The notes under the pieces are model-generated. The model was not told the origin of the DNA. It did not search any database and was given only the letters and a program-made list of their open reading frames with translations. Below are positions 24,560-32,599 of a stretch of DNA of 32,952 bases, one piece after another; positions within the stretch are counted from its first letter, which is position 1, and each line of letters opens with the position of its first letter. Made by a program: the position numbers and the translations under genes. The DNA is from Solirubrobacterales bacterium 70-9 (lineage in GTDB: Bacteria > Pseudomonadota > Alphaproteobacteria > Acetobacterales > Acetobacteraceae), in contig CAJCJG010000019.1 in the NCBI GenBank assembly GCA_903970625.1, positions 1 through 32,952 of the forward strand, read 5' to 3'.

Positions 24560-25239
24560 CGCAGGTCCTTTCGGATATCAGGCGTGTTCGTAATCGTCGT
24601 CTCGGCCGCCTCGCCAAGGCGCGCGAACCGGATGAGCCAAAAATGCCCCAGTGGCGGCAGTGCGCGGCGTTCCAGCAGCCGCACCGCGCCCGACATCTCC
24701 GCCCACCGCTCGTAGCGCGCCCACGGAAACTCCGTGCGCCAGCCAAGCTTGCTCGTCACCGGCATAAGCCATTTCTCCAGCGTGCCGCGCAAGCCATGCT
24801 CCGCGCCCAGGCGGCTCGTCAGGATGATCTCGCCACCCGGCCGTACCACGCGCGCGAACTCGCTCAGTGCCTTTTCCGGATTCGGGATCGCAGTCACGAC
24901 GTACTGCGCGACCACCACGTCGAACGACCCGTCGGCGTAGCTCAAGCTCTCCGCGTCCATGACGTCGAGCGACTCGACGTTGCGCAACCGCAGCCGCGCG
25001 ACCCGGTCGCGCGCCTTGTCCAGCATCGGCCCCGAGATGTCGATGCCGACGACGGTGCTGCGGCGCGAATAGTCGGGCAGTGACAGGCCGGTGCCGACCC
25101 CGACCTCAAGCACGCGCCCGCCGATCTGCTCGGCCGCTTCGACGGCGGCGTGGCGTCCGCGCCGGAAGACCGGCCCGAACACCATGTCGTACACCGGCGC
25201 CCAGCGGCCGTACGCCGAGGCCACCTGGTCGCGATGCAT
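24556..25239 (-). CDS. pmtA: Phosphatidylethanolamine N-methyltransferase, PmtA type
   Basis: This 227-residue SAM-dependent enzyme methylates phosphatidylethanolamine stepwise towards phosphatidylcholine. The N-terminus VASAYGRWAPVYDMVFG is characteristic of Rhodobacter-type PmtA. The SAM loop is LEVGVGTGLSLPDY (44-57), followed by VGIDIS, MDAESL and the post-I block FDVVVAQYVVTAIPNPEKAL. The start at the ATG 25237-25239 is chosen because it places this N-terminus correctly; an ATG 14 codons upstream lacks a ribosome binding site. The gene overlaps the next gene by ATGA. The psd gene about 2.4 kb away supplies the substrate lipid. Confidence 0.92.
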   Translation of the reverse strand: MHRDQVASAYGRWAPVYDMVFGPVFRRGRHAAVEAAEQIGGRVLEVGVGTGLSLPDYSRRSTVVGIDISGPMLDKARDRVARLRLRNVESLDVMDAESLSYADGSFDVVVAQYVVTAIPNPEKALSEFARVVRPGGEIILTSRLGAEHGLRGTLEKWLMPVTSKLGWRTEFPWARYERWAEMSGAVRLLERRALPPLGHFWLIRFARLGEAAETTITNTPDIRKDLR

Positions 25240-25708
25240 TACTGTGGCTATTCCCAAGACCCTGCTCCCTGTGTGCGGCATCGGTCGGCCGACATCGGCC
25301 CCGGCGCGCTTTTGCGGCGGCGGTTCGCTGTCATGCGATTGTCAAGAAACAACGCGTATTTGGCATCAAGACGAACCTAGCATTGCAATACTCCAAACCA
25401 CAGCCGCCGCGAATCGAGCGGGCATCCACGAACCTGTCATGTGTGTCGCCCGACCGTTGGCGCGAAACCATCTCAATTCGATGACAATGCTAGATCAACG
25501 CAACCATATCCGCAGATGGTTGCTGAGCCGCCCAACGCCCGTCATGGACTGGGTGGTTGCAAATGCGCGACGACATGGCGGAATGGGCGAGCAGCAACGG
25601 CCGGACCTCGAACTAATAGTCTCGCCAACCCTTGCCGCCTCCGCTACACCGCGCGCGGCGGCTCGCAGCACGGGATCGTCCGGTTTCACCTTTCGGCGGT
25701 CCCTTGTC
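25240..25708. other. 469-nt intergenic region, no gene seen
   Basis: Lies between pmtA (-) and the ABC-F gene (+) and should hold both promoters. Short open frames exist on both strands, but none has a ribosome binding site, normal codon bias or a recognisable product. On the minus strand a perfect TTGACA lies at 25340-25345 without a matching -10. No tRNA or stable hairpin was found. Confidence 0.5.
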
Positions 25709-27328
25709 ATGTTGCAGATCGATCAACTCGTGTTCACCGCGTGGGGGCGACGCTTTTTCGACCGCGCGACGGTGACGTTGCCGATCGGGGGCAAAGTGGG
25801 GCTGGTCGGGCGAAACGGCGTCGGCAAATCGACGTTGTTCAAGCTGATTCTCGGCGAACTGTCGCCGGACGGCGGTGACATCGGGGTGCCGAAGGCGGCG
25901 CGGATCGGCTCCGTCGATCAGGAACATCCGGCCACGCCGGTGAGCTTGTTGGACACGATCCTGGCCGCCGACGTGGAGCGCGAGGCGCTGCACGCGGAAT
26001 TGGAGACGGCCGAGCCGGAGCGCATGGGCGACATCTACATGCGGCTGACGGAGATCGACGCGGACCGGGCGCCGGCGCGCGCGGGGGAGATTCTCAGCGG
26101 GCTGGGGTTCTCGACGGCCGATCTGGCGCGTCCGATGGCGGAATTTTCCGGCGGCTGGCGGATGCGTGTGGCGCTGGCGGCGGCGTTGTTCGCGCAGCCC
26201 GATTTGCTGCTGCTGGACGAGCCGACGAACTATCTGGATTTGGAGGGCGCGCTGTGGCTGGAGGCGCGCTTGAAAAAATATCCGCACAGCGCGCTGATCA
26301 TCTCGCACGACCGCGAACTGCTGAACAACTCCGTCGATTACATCCTGCACATCACCGAGCAGCGGCTGGATTTCTATACCGGCGGCTACGACGATTTCGA
26401 GCGGCAGCGGGCGGAGAAATTGCGTCTGCAAGCAGCGTCGCGCTCCAAGCAGGAGGCCGAGCGCGCGCATCTGCAAAGCTTTGTGGATCGCTTCCGCGCC
26501 AAGGCGAGCAAGGCAGCGCAGGCGCAGTCGCGGATGAAGCGGCTGGCGAAGTTGCAGCCGATTGCGGCGACGATCGAGGAACGGGTGGCGCCCTTCACGC
26601 TGCCCTCGCCACCGCGGCCGCTGGCGCCGCCGCTGATGCGCCTGGAGGGGGTGAATGTCGGCTACGACGGCAATGTCGTGCTGCGCGGGCTGAATCTGCG
26701 GCTGGACGTGGACGACCGGATCGGGCTGCTGGGCGTCAACGGCGCCGGCAAATCGACGTTTGCCAAGATGGCGGCAGGCGCGCTTCCGATCATGACCGGG
26801 AACATGCAGCGGGAGCGGCGGATTCAGGTCGGCTGGTTCCACCAGCATCAGATCGAGGCGCTGGACCCGGCTGACACGCCTTTGGATATCATCCGGCGCG
26901 AGCGGCTGGATCTGGGCGAGAGCGGGCATCGCTCCACCTTGGCGCGGTTCGGCATCGGTTTCGACAAGCAATCGACGACGGTGGCCGATCTGAGCGGCGG
27001 CGAGCGGGCGCGGCTGCTGCTGAACATGGTGGCGATGGAAGCCCCGCATCTTCTGATCCTGGACGAACCGACCAACCATCTGGACATCGACAGCCGCCGC
27101 GCGCTGCTGGACGCGCTGAACGATTATCAGGGCGCGGTCATCCTGATCACTCACGACCGCTCGCTGATGGAACTAGTGGCGGACCGGTTGTGGCTGGCGG
27201 CGGACGGCACGGTGGCGCCGTTCGACGGCGACATGGACGATTACGCCCGCTTGGTGCTGGAGCGGGCCGGCAGCGCGGCGCCGTCGCAGATGGCGGCGCC
27301 GGGGCGGAAGAAGCGGCGAGTGGCGTAG
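25709..27328 (+). CDS. ABC-F family ATPase, YheS-like
   Basis: This 539-residue soluble protein has two ABC domains and no membrane segment. Domain 1 has Walker A GRNGVGKST (34-42), signature FSGGWRMR (146-153), Walker B LLLLDEPTNYLDL (166-178) and ISHDREL. The linker after it contains RFRAKASKAAQAQSRMKRL (261-279), the ribosome-tRNA-facing P-site linker. Domain 2 has Walker A GVNGAGKST (342-350), LSGGERAR and LLILDEPTNHLD. Order and wording follow Escherichia coli YheS closely. ABC-F proteins bind the ribosomal E site and influence translation. The start is placed at the ATG at 25709 because homology begins there; the frame is open 600 nt further upstream without coding character. Confidence 0.93.
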   Translation: MLQIDQLVFTAWGRRFFDRATVTLPIGGKVGLVGRNGVGKSTLFKLILGELSPDGGDIGVPKAARIGSVDQEHPATPVSLLDTILAADVEREALHAELETAEPERMGDIYMRLTEIDADRAPARAGEILSGLGFSTADLARPMAEFSGGWRMRVALAAALFAQPDLLLLDEPTNYLDLEGALWLEARLKKYPHSALIISHDRELLNNSVDYILHITEQRLDFYTGGYDDFERQRAEKLRLQAASRSKQEAERAHLQSFVDRFRAKASKAAQAQSRMKRLAKLQPIAATIEERVAPFTLPSPPRPLAPPLMRLEGVNVGYDGNVVLRGLNLRLDVDDRIGLLGVNGAGKSTFAKMAAGALPIMTGNMQRERRIQVGWFHQHQIEALDPADTPLDIIRRERLDLGESGHRSTLARFGIGFDKQSTTVADLSGGERARLLLNMVAMEAPHLLILDEPTNHLDIDSRRALLDALNDYQGAVILITHDRSLMELVADRLWLAADGTVAPFDGDMDDYARLVLERAGSAAPSQMAAPGRKKRRVA

Positions 27329-27331
27329 CGG

Positions 27332-28549
27332 CTACAGCGACGGGTTGGTCAGCGGCATGCGCAGCCGGGCGCGGCCGTGCTCGGTGGCGTTGATGTCCCA
27401 GTTCTGCGTCACATGGCGGCTGGCCACGCAGATGTCCTGAAAGGCTCGCGCGAGTGGGTTCGCCGCATAGGCGCCGCGCGCGCCGACCAGATCCCACACG
27501 ATGCGGGCGGCGGCGAACGCCAACTGCCCGGCGAAAGCCGCGTTACATCGGTAGTTGGACCGCTCGATGTCGCTCGGCAACCGGTCCGCCTCCCCGGTTT
27601 CCATGATCTCGGCGCAGTCGGCCCGCAGCAGCGCGCCGGCCGCCTGCAACGACGCAGACACCTCGCCCAGCTTGATGTGATGGGAGGCGTAGCTGCCGAC
27701 CTCCAGGCCAGACGTCAGCGCGGCGCGGGTGCGCGATTGCGCGAGATACTCCTCGAACATGAACTCGGCCATGCCCAACACGGAACTGGCCAGCAGCACG
27801 CCGAACGTCATGTACACCGGGGGTCGGAACAACGGCGCCGTGTTGACGGCGCGGCCAGGGAAGGCGCCGCCTTTCAAATGCTCGACAGGCAACGTCATGT
27901 GCTCGGGCACAAACAGGTCGGCGGTGCGCACGTCGTTGCTGGCCGACGCGCGCAGGCCGATCGAATGCCAAGTGTCGAGAATCTCGATGCTTGCCGTGGG
28001 GACGACGAAATAGCGTTCCTCACCGCCGCCGCTGGCGCCGCTGCGCTCCACGAAGCCTGACAGAATGCACCAGTCGGAATTGTTGACGCCGCTGACGAAC
28101 GGCCATTTGCCGGTCAGCGTGTAGCCGCCTGGGGCGGCGCGCGCCCGGCCGAGGCGGGGGATCAGGATACCGCTGATCAGGCAGTCCGGCGCCGGCCGCC
28201 ACACCTCCTCCTGTGCCTGCAACGGCCAGCGGGCGAGCATGTAGTTGTGCATGATGTATTGCGCGAGGCACCAGCCGGTGGAGGCGCAGCCGGCGCTGAT
28301 CGGTATCAGCACATCGACCATTGCCGACAGGGGCGCCTCGGTGCCGCCGTAGCGGGCCGGTTGCAGGATGCGGGCGAGGCCCGAGCGCCTGATATCGCGG
28401 CAGGTTTCGTCCGGCATGCGGCGCAACTGCTCGGCTGCGTCGGCTCGGGCGCGCAGGACCGGGATCAGCCCCTCGGCCGCGCGGACGATGGTCTCGGCCG
28501 TACCGGCGGGGGCCGGCGCGCCGAAATCGCGCCTGTACACAACTGCCAT
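27332..28549 (-). CDS. Flavin-dependent monooxygenase, group D (HsaA/HpaB-like), paralog 1
   Basis: This 405-residue oxygenase has the acyl-CoA-dehydrogenase fold used by two-component flavin monooxygenases. It carries CASTGWCLAQYIMHNYML (N-terminal helical domain), LTGKWPFVSGVNNSDW (beta domain), DTWHSIGLRASASNDV and VPEHM, then the C-terminal four-helix domain. The wording is closest to HsaA-type phenol hydroxylases, which need reduced FMN/FAD from a partner reductase. The start MAVVYRR at 28547-28549 gives a length like its paralog at 29403; the open frame extends further upstream without similarity. It lies 64 nt after the TetR gene on the same strand and ends 3 nt from the convergent ABC-F gene. 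Substrate unknown. Confidence 0.88.
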   Translation of the reverse strand: MAVVYRRDFGAPAPAGTAETIVRAAEGLIPVLRARADAAEQLRRMPDETCRDIRRSGLARILQPARYGGTEAPLSAMVDVLIPISAGCASTGWCLAQYIMHNYMLARWPLQAQEEVWRPAPDCLISGILIPRLGRARAAPGGYTLTGKWPFVSGVNNSDWCILSGFVERSGASGGGEERYFVVPTASIEILDTWHSIGLRASASNDVRTADLFVPEHMTLPVEHLKGGAFPGRAVNTAPLFRPPVYMTFGVLLASSVLGMAEFMFEEYLAQSRTRAALTSGLEVGSYASHHIKLGEVSASLQAAGALLRADCAEIMETGEADRLPSDIERSNYRCNAAFAGQLAFAAARIVWDLVGARGAYAANPLARAFQDICVASRHVTQNWDINATEHGRARLRMPLTNPSL

Positions 28550-28613
28550 CCACTGTTCCGCCGTCTCGCCTGCGGCAAACTTAGCATATCGTGTGCCAAC
28601 CGTAGCGCGGCCG

Positions 28614-29267
28614 TCAGCGCACGCGCTTGCGGGCGACCTCCAGCGCAGGGGTGGGAGCGTCGTCGGCAAAATCGGCTTGCAGGTCGCGCTTCATCTGGTC
28701 CAGCAGCAGCGCACGGCGGCGGGCCCGCGGCAAACCCGCCGGGTCGCGCACACCGCCGAGGTCCAGGCCGCTGGCCAGCGCCACGAACCGCTCGGCGATA
28801 TCCTGCGCGGGTGCCGTCGGGCGAAACGCGCCCTGGGCCGCACCCTGCGCCACGATGTCGGCCACGAATTCCAGGAACCGCAGATGCAGTTTCTGCATCT
28901 CGGCCTGGATCACCTTGTCGAATGGCATCCGCCCGGCGATGGCGAGCCAGAAGCTTGCGCCGGGGACCGGCGGCGTGGCCGGAGCGGCGAGGAAGTCAAT
29001 CATCGCCAGCAGCCGCTCGGCGGGGGCCAGGCGCCTGCGGTCGATCTCCTGCAACGCCTTTTCGTAGCGGACATGGGCTTCCGCGATCGAGTCGATCGTC
29101 ATGCTGCGCTTGTTGCCAAAATAATGCGTCAGAATGCCGGCCGAGACGCCCGCCACCTCGCTGACCTCGCGGATGGTCAGGTCTTTCCAGCCCTGCGTCT
29201 CCAGAATCCGCACCACCGCGTCGATCACCTGACGGCGGCGGATCGCTTCCATGCCGAGTTTGGGCAT
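28614..29267 (-). CDS. TetR/AcrR-family transcriptional regulator
   Basis: This 217-residue dimeric DNA-binding regulator has an N-terminal helix-turn-helix at about 31-50 (TIREVSEVAGVSAGILTHYF) followed by GNKRSM, the standard TetR domain end. The C-terminal ligand domain has a BetI-like flavour. The start MPKLGM at 29265-29267 places the domain at the usual distance from the N-terminus. It is divergent from the monooxygenase at 29403 and upstream of the paralogous monooxygenase, so it probably controls both directions. Candidate operators are at 29355 and 30690. The inducer is likely the monooxygenase substrate (inference). Confidence 0.93.
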   Translation of the reverse strand: MPKLGMEAIRRRQVIDAVVRILETQGWKDLTIREVSEVAGVSAGILTHYFGNKRSMTIDSIAEAHVRYEKALQEIDRRRLAPAERLLAMIDFLAAPATPPVPGASFWLAIAGRMPFDKVIQAEMQKLHLRFLEFVADIVAQGAAQGAFRPTAPAQDIAERFVALASGLDLGGVRDPAGLPRARRRALLLDQMKRDLQADFADDAPTPALEVARKRVR

Positions 29268-29354
29268 CGCCGCACTCCCTGGCCGCCGAGTCCCACGCTC
29301 GCGGGCACGAGATCGTTGCCCGATCCATACGGGCGTGTCAAAGCCCTTCCAATC

Positions 29355-29376
29355 TATATGGAACAGACGATATAAA
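29355..29376 (+). promoter_or_regulatory. Candidate TetR operator / promoter of monooxygenase 2
   Basis: The motif TATATGGAACA followed by GACGATATAAA matches 30690-30711 at 16 of 22 positions, including the blocks TATAT, GAACA and TATA at the same spacing. GATATAAAT could be the -10 element of the gene starting at 29403, so a bound repressor would block RNA polymerase. It sits in the 135-nt gap between the TetR gene and its divergent neighbour. Confidence 0.5.
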
Positions 29377-29402
29377 TACGGTCGACAAGGGGACCCGATC
29401 CG

Positions 29403-30602
29403 ATGGACCAAGAGACCGCGATTCACGCAACCGTGACGGTCGAGGAGCTGGTGCGGCGCGCCCGCGCGCTGACGCCGGTGCTGCGCGAACGCGCGGGCGA
29501 AACCGAGACACTGCGGCGGCTGCCGGACGCGACGCGGGACGACATCAAGCGCACCGGCATCCACCGCGTGCTGCAACCGGCGCGCTTCGGCGGGCCGGAG
29601 GCCGGGTTTCGCGGCGCCGTCGATATTCTGACGGCCGTGGGCCAGGGCTGCGGCTCCACCGCCTGGGTGCTGGCGCAGAACATCGCCCACAATTTCATGC
29701 TGACCCAGTGGCCGGACGAAGCGCAGCAGGCCGTCTGGGGCGAAAAGCCGGACGCAATGCTCAGCGGCATCCTGATCTCCGGCATCGGCCGCGCCCGCAA
29801 GGTGGCGGGCGGCTACGTTCTGTCCGGCCGCTGGCCGTGGCTCAGCGGCGTCGATGTCTGCGACTGGGCCTTGTTCACCGCGTTCGTGCCCAACGCGCGC
29901 GGCGAGCAGGAAGACCGACATTTCGTCATCCCCCGCGCACAATTCACCATCCACGACACCTGGCACGCGATGGGGCTGAAAGGCTCGTCGAGCAACGACG
30001 TGTCAGTGGACGAGGTGTTTATCCCCGAGCACATGTCGGTGACGGTGGAAGACCTGAAAGGCGGCGACACCAGCCCCGGCAGCGCCCTGAACACGGCGAC
30101 GATGTTCCGCAGCCCCAGCTACGCGATGTTCGGCATGGTGATCGGCAGCGCGGCGCTCGGCATCGCGGAGGAGGCGGTGGCCTTCTATCTGGCGCACGCG
30201 CGCAAGCGGGTGGCGGCGATGTCCGGCGGCGCGCTCGCCAGTTACACGACCCAGCACGTCAAGGTGGCACAGGCGGCAACCGAAGTCGCGGCGGCGCGGC
30301 TGCTGATGTACGCGGTCTGCGACGAAGCGATGGCGATTCTGGACTCCGGCCGCCAGCCGGATGCCGAGGAACGCACGCGCTTCCGCTGCGCCGCCGCCTT
30401 CGCCGGCCGCCTCGCCACCGAGGCAGTGAACATCGTCTGGGACGCGGGCGGGGGCGCCGGCATCTACGAAAGCAACCCGATGTCCCGCCTGTTCCGCGAC
30501 GCGAGTGCCGCCAACCGGCATATCACCCAAAGCTGGGACGCCAACGCCGCCGCCCACGGCCGCGTGCTGCTGGGCCTGCCGATCGACAATCCGTCGCTGT
30601 GA
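29403..30602 (+). CDS. Flavin-dependent monooxygenase, group D (HsaA/HpaB-like), paralog 2
   Basis: This 399-residue oxygenase component is paralogous to the one at 27332: CGSTAWVLAQNIAHNFML, LSGRWPWLSGVDVCDWAL, DTWHAMGLKGSSSNDV, IPEHMS and a final IDNPSL are shared or nearly so. The fold is that of acyl-CoA dehydrogenases, but the pattern is that of reduced-flavin monooxygenases acting on phenolic or heterocyclic compounds. The Shine-Dalgarno is AAGGGG. It heads a plus-strand group with the dioxygenase and flavin reductase, which may supply its FMNH2 or FADH2. A hairpin just after the stop may end some transcripts. Substrate unknown. Confidence 0.88.
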   Translation: MDQETAIHATVTVEELVRRARALTPVLRERAGETETLRRLPDATRDDIKRTGIHRVLQPARFGGPEAGFRGAVDILTAVGQGCGSTAWVLAQNIAHNFMLTQWPDEAQQAVWGEKPDAMLSGILISGIGRARKVAGGYVLSGRWPWLSGVDVCDWALFTAFVPNARGEQEDRHFVIPRAQFTIHDTWHAMGLKGSSSNDVSVDEVFIPEHMSVTVEDLKGGDTSPGSALNTATMFRSPSYAMFGMVIGSAALGIAEEAVAFYLAHARKRVAAMSGGALASYTTQHVKVAQAATEVAAARLLMYAVCDEAMAILDSGRQPDAEERTRFRCAAAFAGRLATEAVNIVWDAGGGAGIYESNPMSRLFRDASAANRHITQSWDANAAAHGRVLLGLPIDNPSL

Positions 30603-30611
30603 GAAAAAACT

Positions 30612-30634
30612 CCCTCTCCCCTTGTGGGAGAGGG
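30612..30634. repeat. REP-like palindrome after monooxygenase 2
   Basis: Perfect 9-bp arms CCCTCTCCC (30612-30620) and GGGAGAGGG (30626-30634) with a CTTGT loop, followed by CCGGGGTGAGAGG. This is the form of a widespread dispersed intergenic palindrome. It lies 10 nt after the stop codon and could act as a transcript end or stabiliser, but it has no T-run. Confidence 0.6.
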
Positions 30635-30689
30635 CCGGGGTGAGAGGTCGCGCCGCTCGGAATTCGGAACGCGCCTCGTCGCTCGACTT

Positions 30690-30711
30690 TATATAGAACA
30701 TTTGTTATACA
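30690..30711 (+). promoter_or_regulatory. Candidate TetR operator / promoter of dioxygenase gene
   Basis: TATATAGAACA followed by TTTGTTATACA, sharing 16 of 22 positions with 29355-29376. It contains AACA-TT-TGTT, a small palindrome suited to a dimer. It lies 28 nt before the dioxygenase ATG, so this gene may have its own promoter under the same regulator. Confidence 0.5.
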
Positions 30712-30739
30712 ACGTGCGCTGGCTGTCAAGGAAGCTCCC

Positions 30740-31801
30740 ATGAACGCACCGAACCCCCACGCCGGCTCCCGCTGGTATGGCCGCGATTTCCCGACATTGG
30801 ACTCGATTTCGGTCGAACTGACGCCGTCCCATCTGGCCGCCATCGACGACCTGATGGCGCGCATCCGGGCCGCCGGCACGCCGTTCGGTGCCGTGACGGC
30901 GGCGGATTTCTCGCATCCGGCGCTGGATGCCGACCTCGCCGCCATCGTTGCCGAGGTCCGGCACGGGCGCGGCATCGTGTTCCTGCGCGGCTTCCCGGTG
31001 GATCGCTACAGCGTGGGCGAGATGGAGACGATTTTTTGGGGCATCGGCACCCATTTCGGGCGCGGCCACTCGCAGAGTGCTGCTGGCGACCTGATGGGCC
31101 ACGTCGCCGACAAGACGGCCGCCCTCGGCGGCAAGCAGAGCGGTCGCGGCTACCTGAGCCGGCGCCTGCTGTCGCCGCACACCGACATGACCGAAACGCT
31201 GGCCATGCTCTCGCTGCGCCCGGCGATGGAGGGCGGCGAGAGCGTGTTCGCAAGTGCGATGACGATCTACGACATCATCAAAGCCGAGCATCCGGAATAT
31301 TTGCCGATCTACCATCGCGGCTTCCCGTATCACCGACGCAACGAGCAGGCCGACGGTGTGGAGGCGATCACGCCCTACGACGTGCCGGTATTCTCCGAAC
31401 AGGACGGCGTGCTGAGCTGCTTCTACGTGCGCGACATCATCGACGTGGCGATGCGGGACCTCGGCCGCAGCTATACCGATCTGGAACGCGCGGCACTCGA
31501 TTTCTTCGAGGAAGTCTTCGCCCGCGACGAGGTGAAACTGGAACTGGTGATGCAGCCCGGCGAGGCGGTGTTCCTTAACAATCACGAAGTCCTGCACGGC
31601 CGCCGCACGTTCAACGATTATCCGGAGCCGGAGCGCAAGCGCCTGCTGTTTCGCCTGCAACTGCAAGCCACACCGACCCGGCCGGTGCGGCGGGAAATGT
31701 TCATCTACCAAAACAAGAACGGCGGCTACGGCATCGACCCGCAACCGGGCAAGACGGCCGCCGCCCCGGAATTCATCGTCGAGACCGCCCCGGCGGCGTG
31801 A
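30740..31801 (+). CDS. TauD/TfdA-family Fe(II)/2-oxoglutarate dioxygenase
   Basis: This 353-residue cytoplasmic oxygenase has the iron-binding facial triad His147-x-Asp149 (SPHTDM) and His286 (NHEVLHGRR), and Arg305 in RLLFRLQL as the likely 2-oxoglutarate anchor. GIVFLRGFPVD (78-88) is the common early TauD-family block. Members hydroxylate substrates such as taurine, aryloxyacids or butyrobetaine. The substrate here cannot be told, but placement between a flavin monooxygenase and a flavin reductase suggests successive steps of one breakdown route. GGAAG is the ribosome binding site, and the flavin reductase follows after 4 nt. Confidence 0.9.
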   Translation: MNAPNPHAGSRWYGRDFPTLDSISVELTPSHLAAIDDLMARIRAAGTPFGAVTAADFSHPALDADLAAIVAEVRHGRGIVFLRGFPVDRYSVGEMETIFWGIGTHFGRGHSQSAAGDLMGHVADKTAALGGKQSGRGYLSRRLLSPHTDMTETLAMLSLRPAMEGGESVFASAMTIYDIIKAEHPEYLPIYHRGFPYHRRNEQADGVEAITPYDVPVFSEQDGVLSCFYVRDIIDVAMRDLGRSYTDLERAALDFFEEVFARDEVKLELVMQPGEAVFLNNHEVLHGRRTFNDYPEPERKRLLFRLQLQATPTRPVRREMFIYQNKNGGYGIDPQPGKTAAAPEFIVETAPAA

Positions 31802-31805
31802 GTCT

Positions 31806-32288
31806 GTGGGCCAGGATCGCGATTTCCGGCTGGCCCTCGGCAGCTTCGCGACCGGCGTGACGGTGGTGACGGCGCGGGCGCCCGACGGAAGGCTGGCGGG
31901 CCTGACGGCCAACTCCTTCGCCTCCGTCTCGCTCGATCCGCCGCTTGTGCTCTGGAGCCTGTCGCGGCACGCCCCCAGTTGCGCGGTCCTTCTGGAGGCA
32001 AGCCACTTCGCCATCCATGTCCTGGCGGAGGATCAACATGCGCTGTCGGTCCGGTTCGCCACCTCGGGCGCCGACAAATATGCCGGCCTGGACGTAGCCG
32101 AGGGCCTGGGCGGCGCCCCGTTGCTGAGCGGGGCGGCGGCGTTGTTCGAATGCCGGCGCCGGGAAACGTACGACGGTGGCGACCACCTAATCTTTCTCGC
32201 CGAAGTCGAACGCTACACGCATGCCGAGCGCGCGCCGCTCCTGTTCCATCGTGGTCGCTACGCAGCGTTGCAGGCGCGGGTGGCGTGA
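31806..32288 (+). CDS. Flavin reductase (HpaC/HsaB-like), oxygenase partner
   Basis: This 160-residue flavin reductase uses NAD(P)H to make reduced FMN or FAD for a monooxygenase. It shows FRLALGSFATGVTVVTA, LTANSFASVSLDPPLVLWSL (FMN-binding block of the family) and GDHLIFLAEVE. The start is GTG at 31806, 4 nt after the dioxygenase stop, and the length is normal. It is the only reductase seen for the two group D monooxygenases, so it may serve both. Its stop overlaps the GTG of the following small frame. Confidence 0.92.
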   Translation: MGQDRDFRLALGSFATGVTVVTARAPDGRLAGLTANSFASVSLDPPLVLWSLSRHAPSCAVLLEASHFAIHVLAEDQHALSVRFATSGADKYAGLDVAEGLGGAPLLSGAAALFECRRRETYDGGDHLIFLAEVERYTHAERAPLLFHRGRYAALQARVA

Positions 32289-32599
32289 GGGTGCTCCTTC
32301 GGCTCAGCCAGGGCGCGGAAGGCTGCGACAACCGAGGGTGGCTCCTGGCGCCGCTGGTGGTGCTGATTGCCACCTTCATCAGGGACATCGCCGAAAGTTT
32401 GGCCAGCCTCGCCGACCTCCTCGAAGCCGGCGTCTTGGAACGCGTTTTGGTTCGTAGTAGCAAAAATCTATTCGCGAAACTCCAGCGTCACCCCGCATGC
32501 CTCGCTCGCCGCCACGAGGATGCGGTCTGCCTCGCGCTCATAGGGCACGCCGCCCGCCGCCAGCGCGAATTCCGTCCGGTCCAGGCTGGCGGTGCGTAG
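32285..32599 (+). pseudogene. Degraded copy B of the short repeated gene family
   Basis: A 104-codon frame beginning with GTG that overlaps the flavin-reductase stop (GTGA). Residues 10-46 (GAEGCDNRGWLLAPLV and onward) align with copy A at 11794-12306; over the 28-residue core (32339-32422) 19 positions are identical. The similarity then jumps to the tail element (AGCCGGCGTCTTGG from 32425), so the Pro/Arg-rich middle of copy A is missing. After about 32465 the frame is simply antisense to the glyoxalase-like gene. It is best read as an internally deleted remnant, although translation of the first 50 codons by coupling is possible. Confidence 0.45.

Noticed and set aside
25340-25345. Perfect TTGACA (-35) on the minus strand upstream of pmtA
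   Set aside because: No recognisable -10 element at 16-18 nt spacing.
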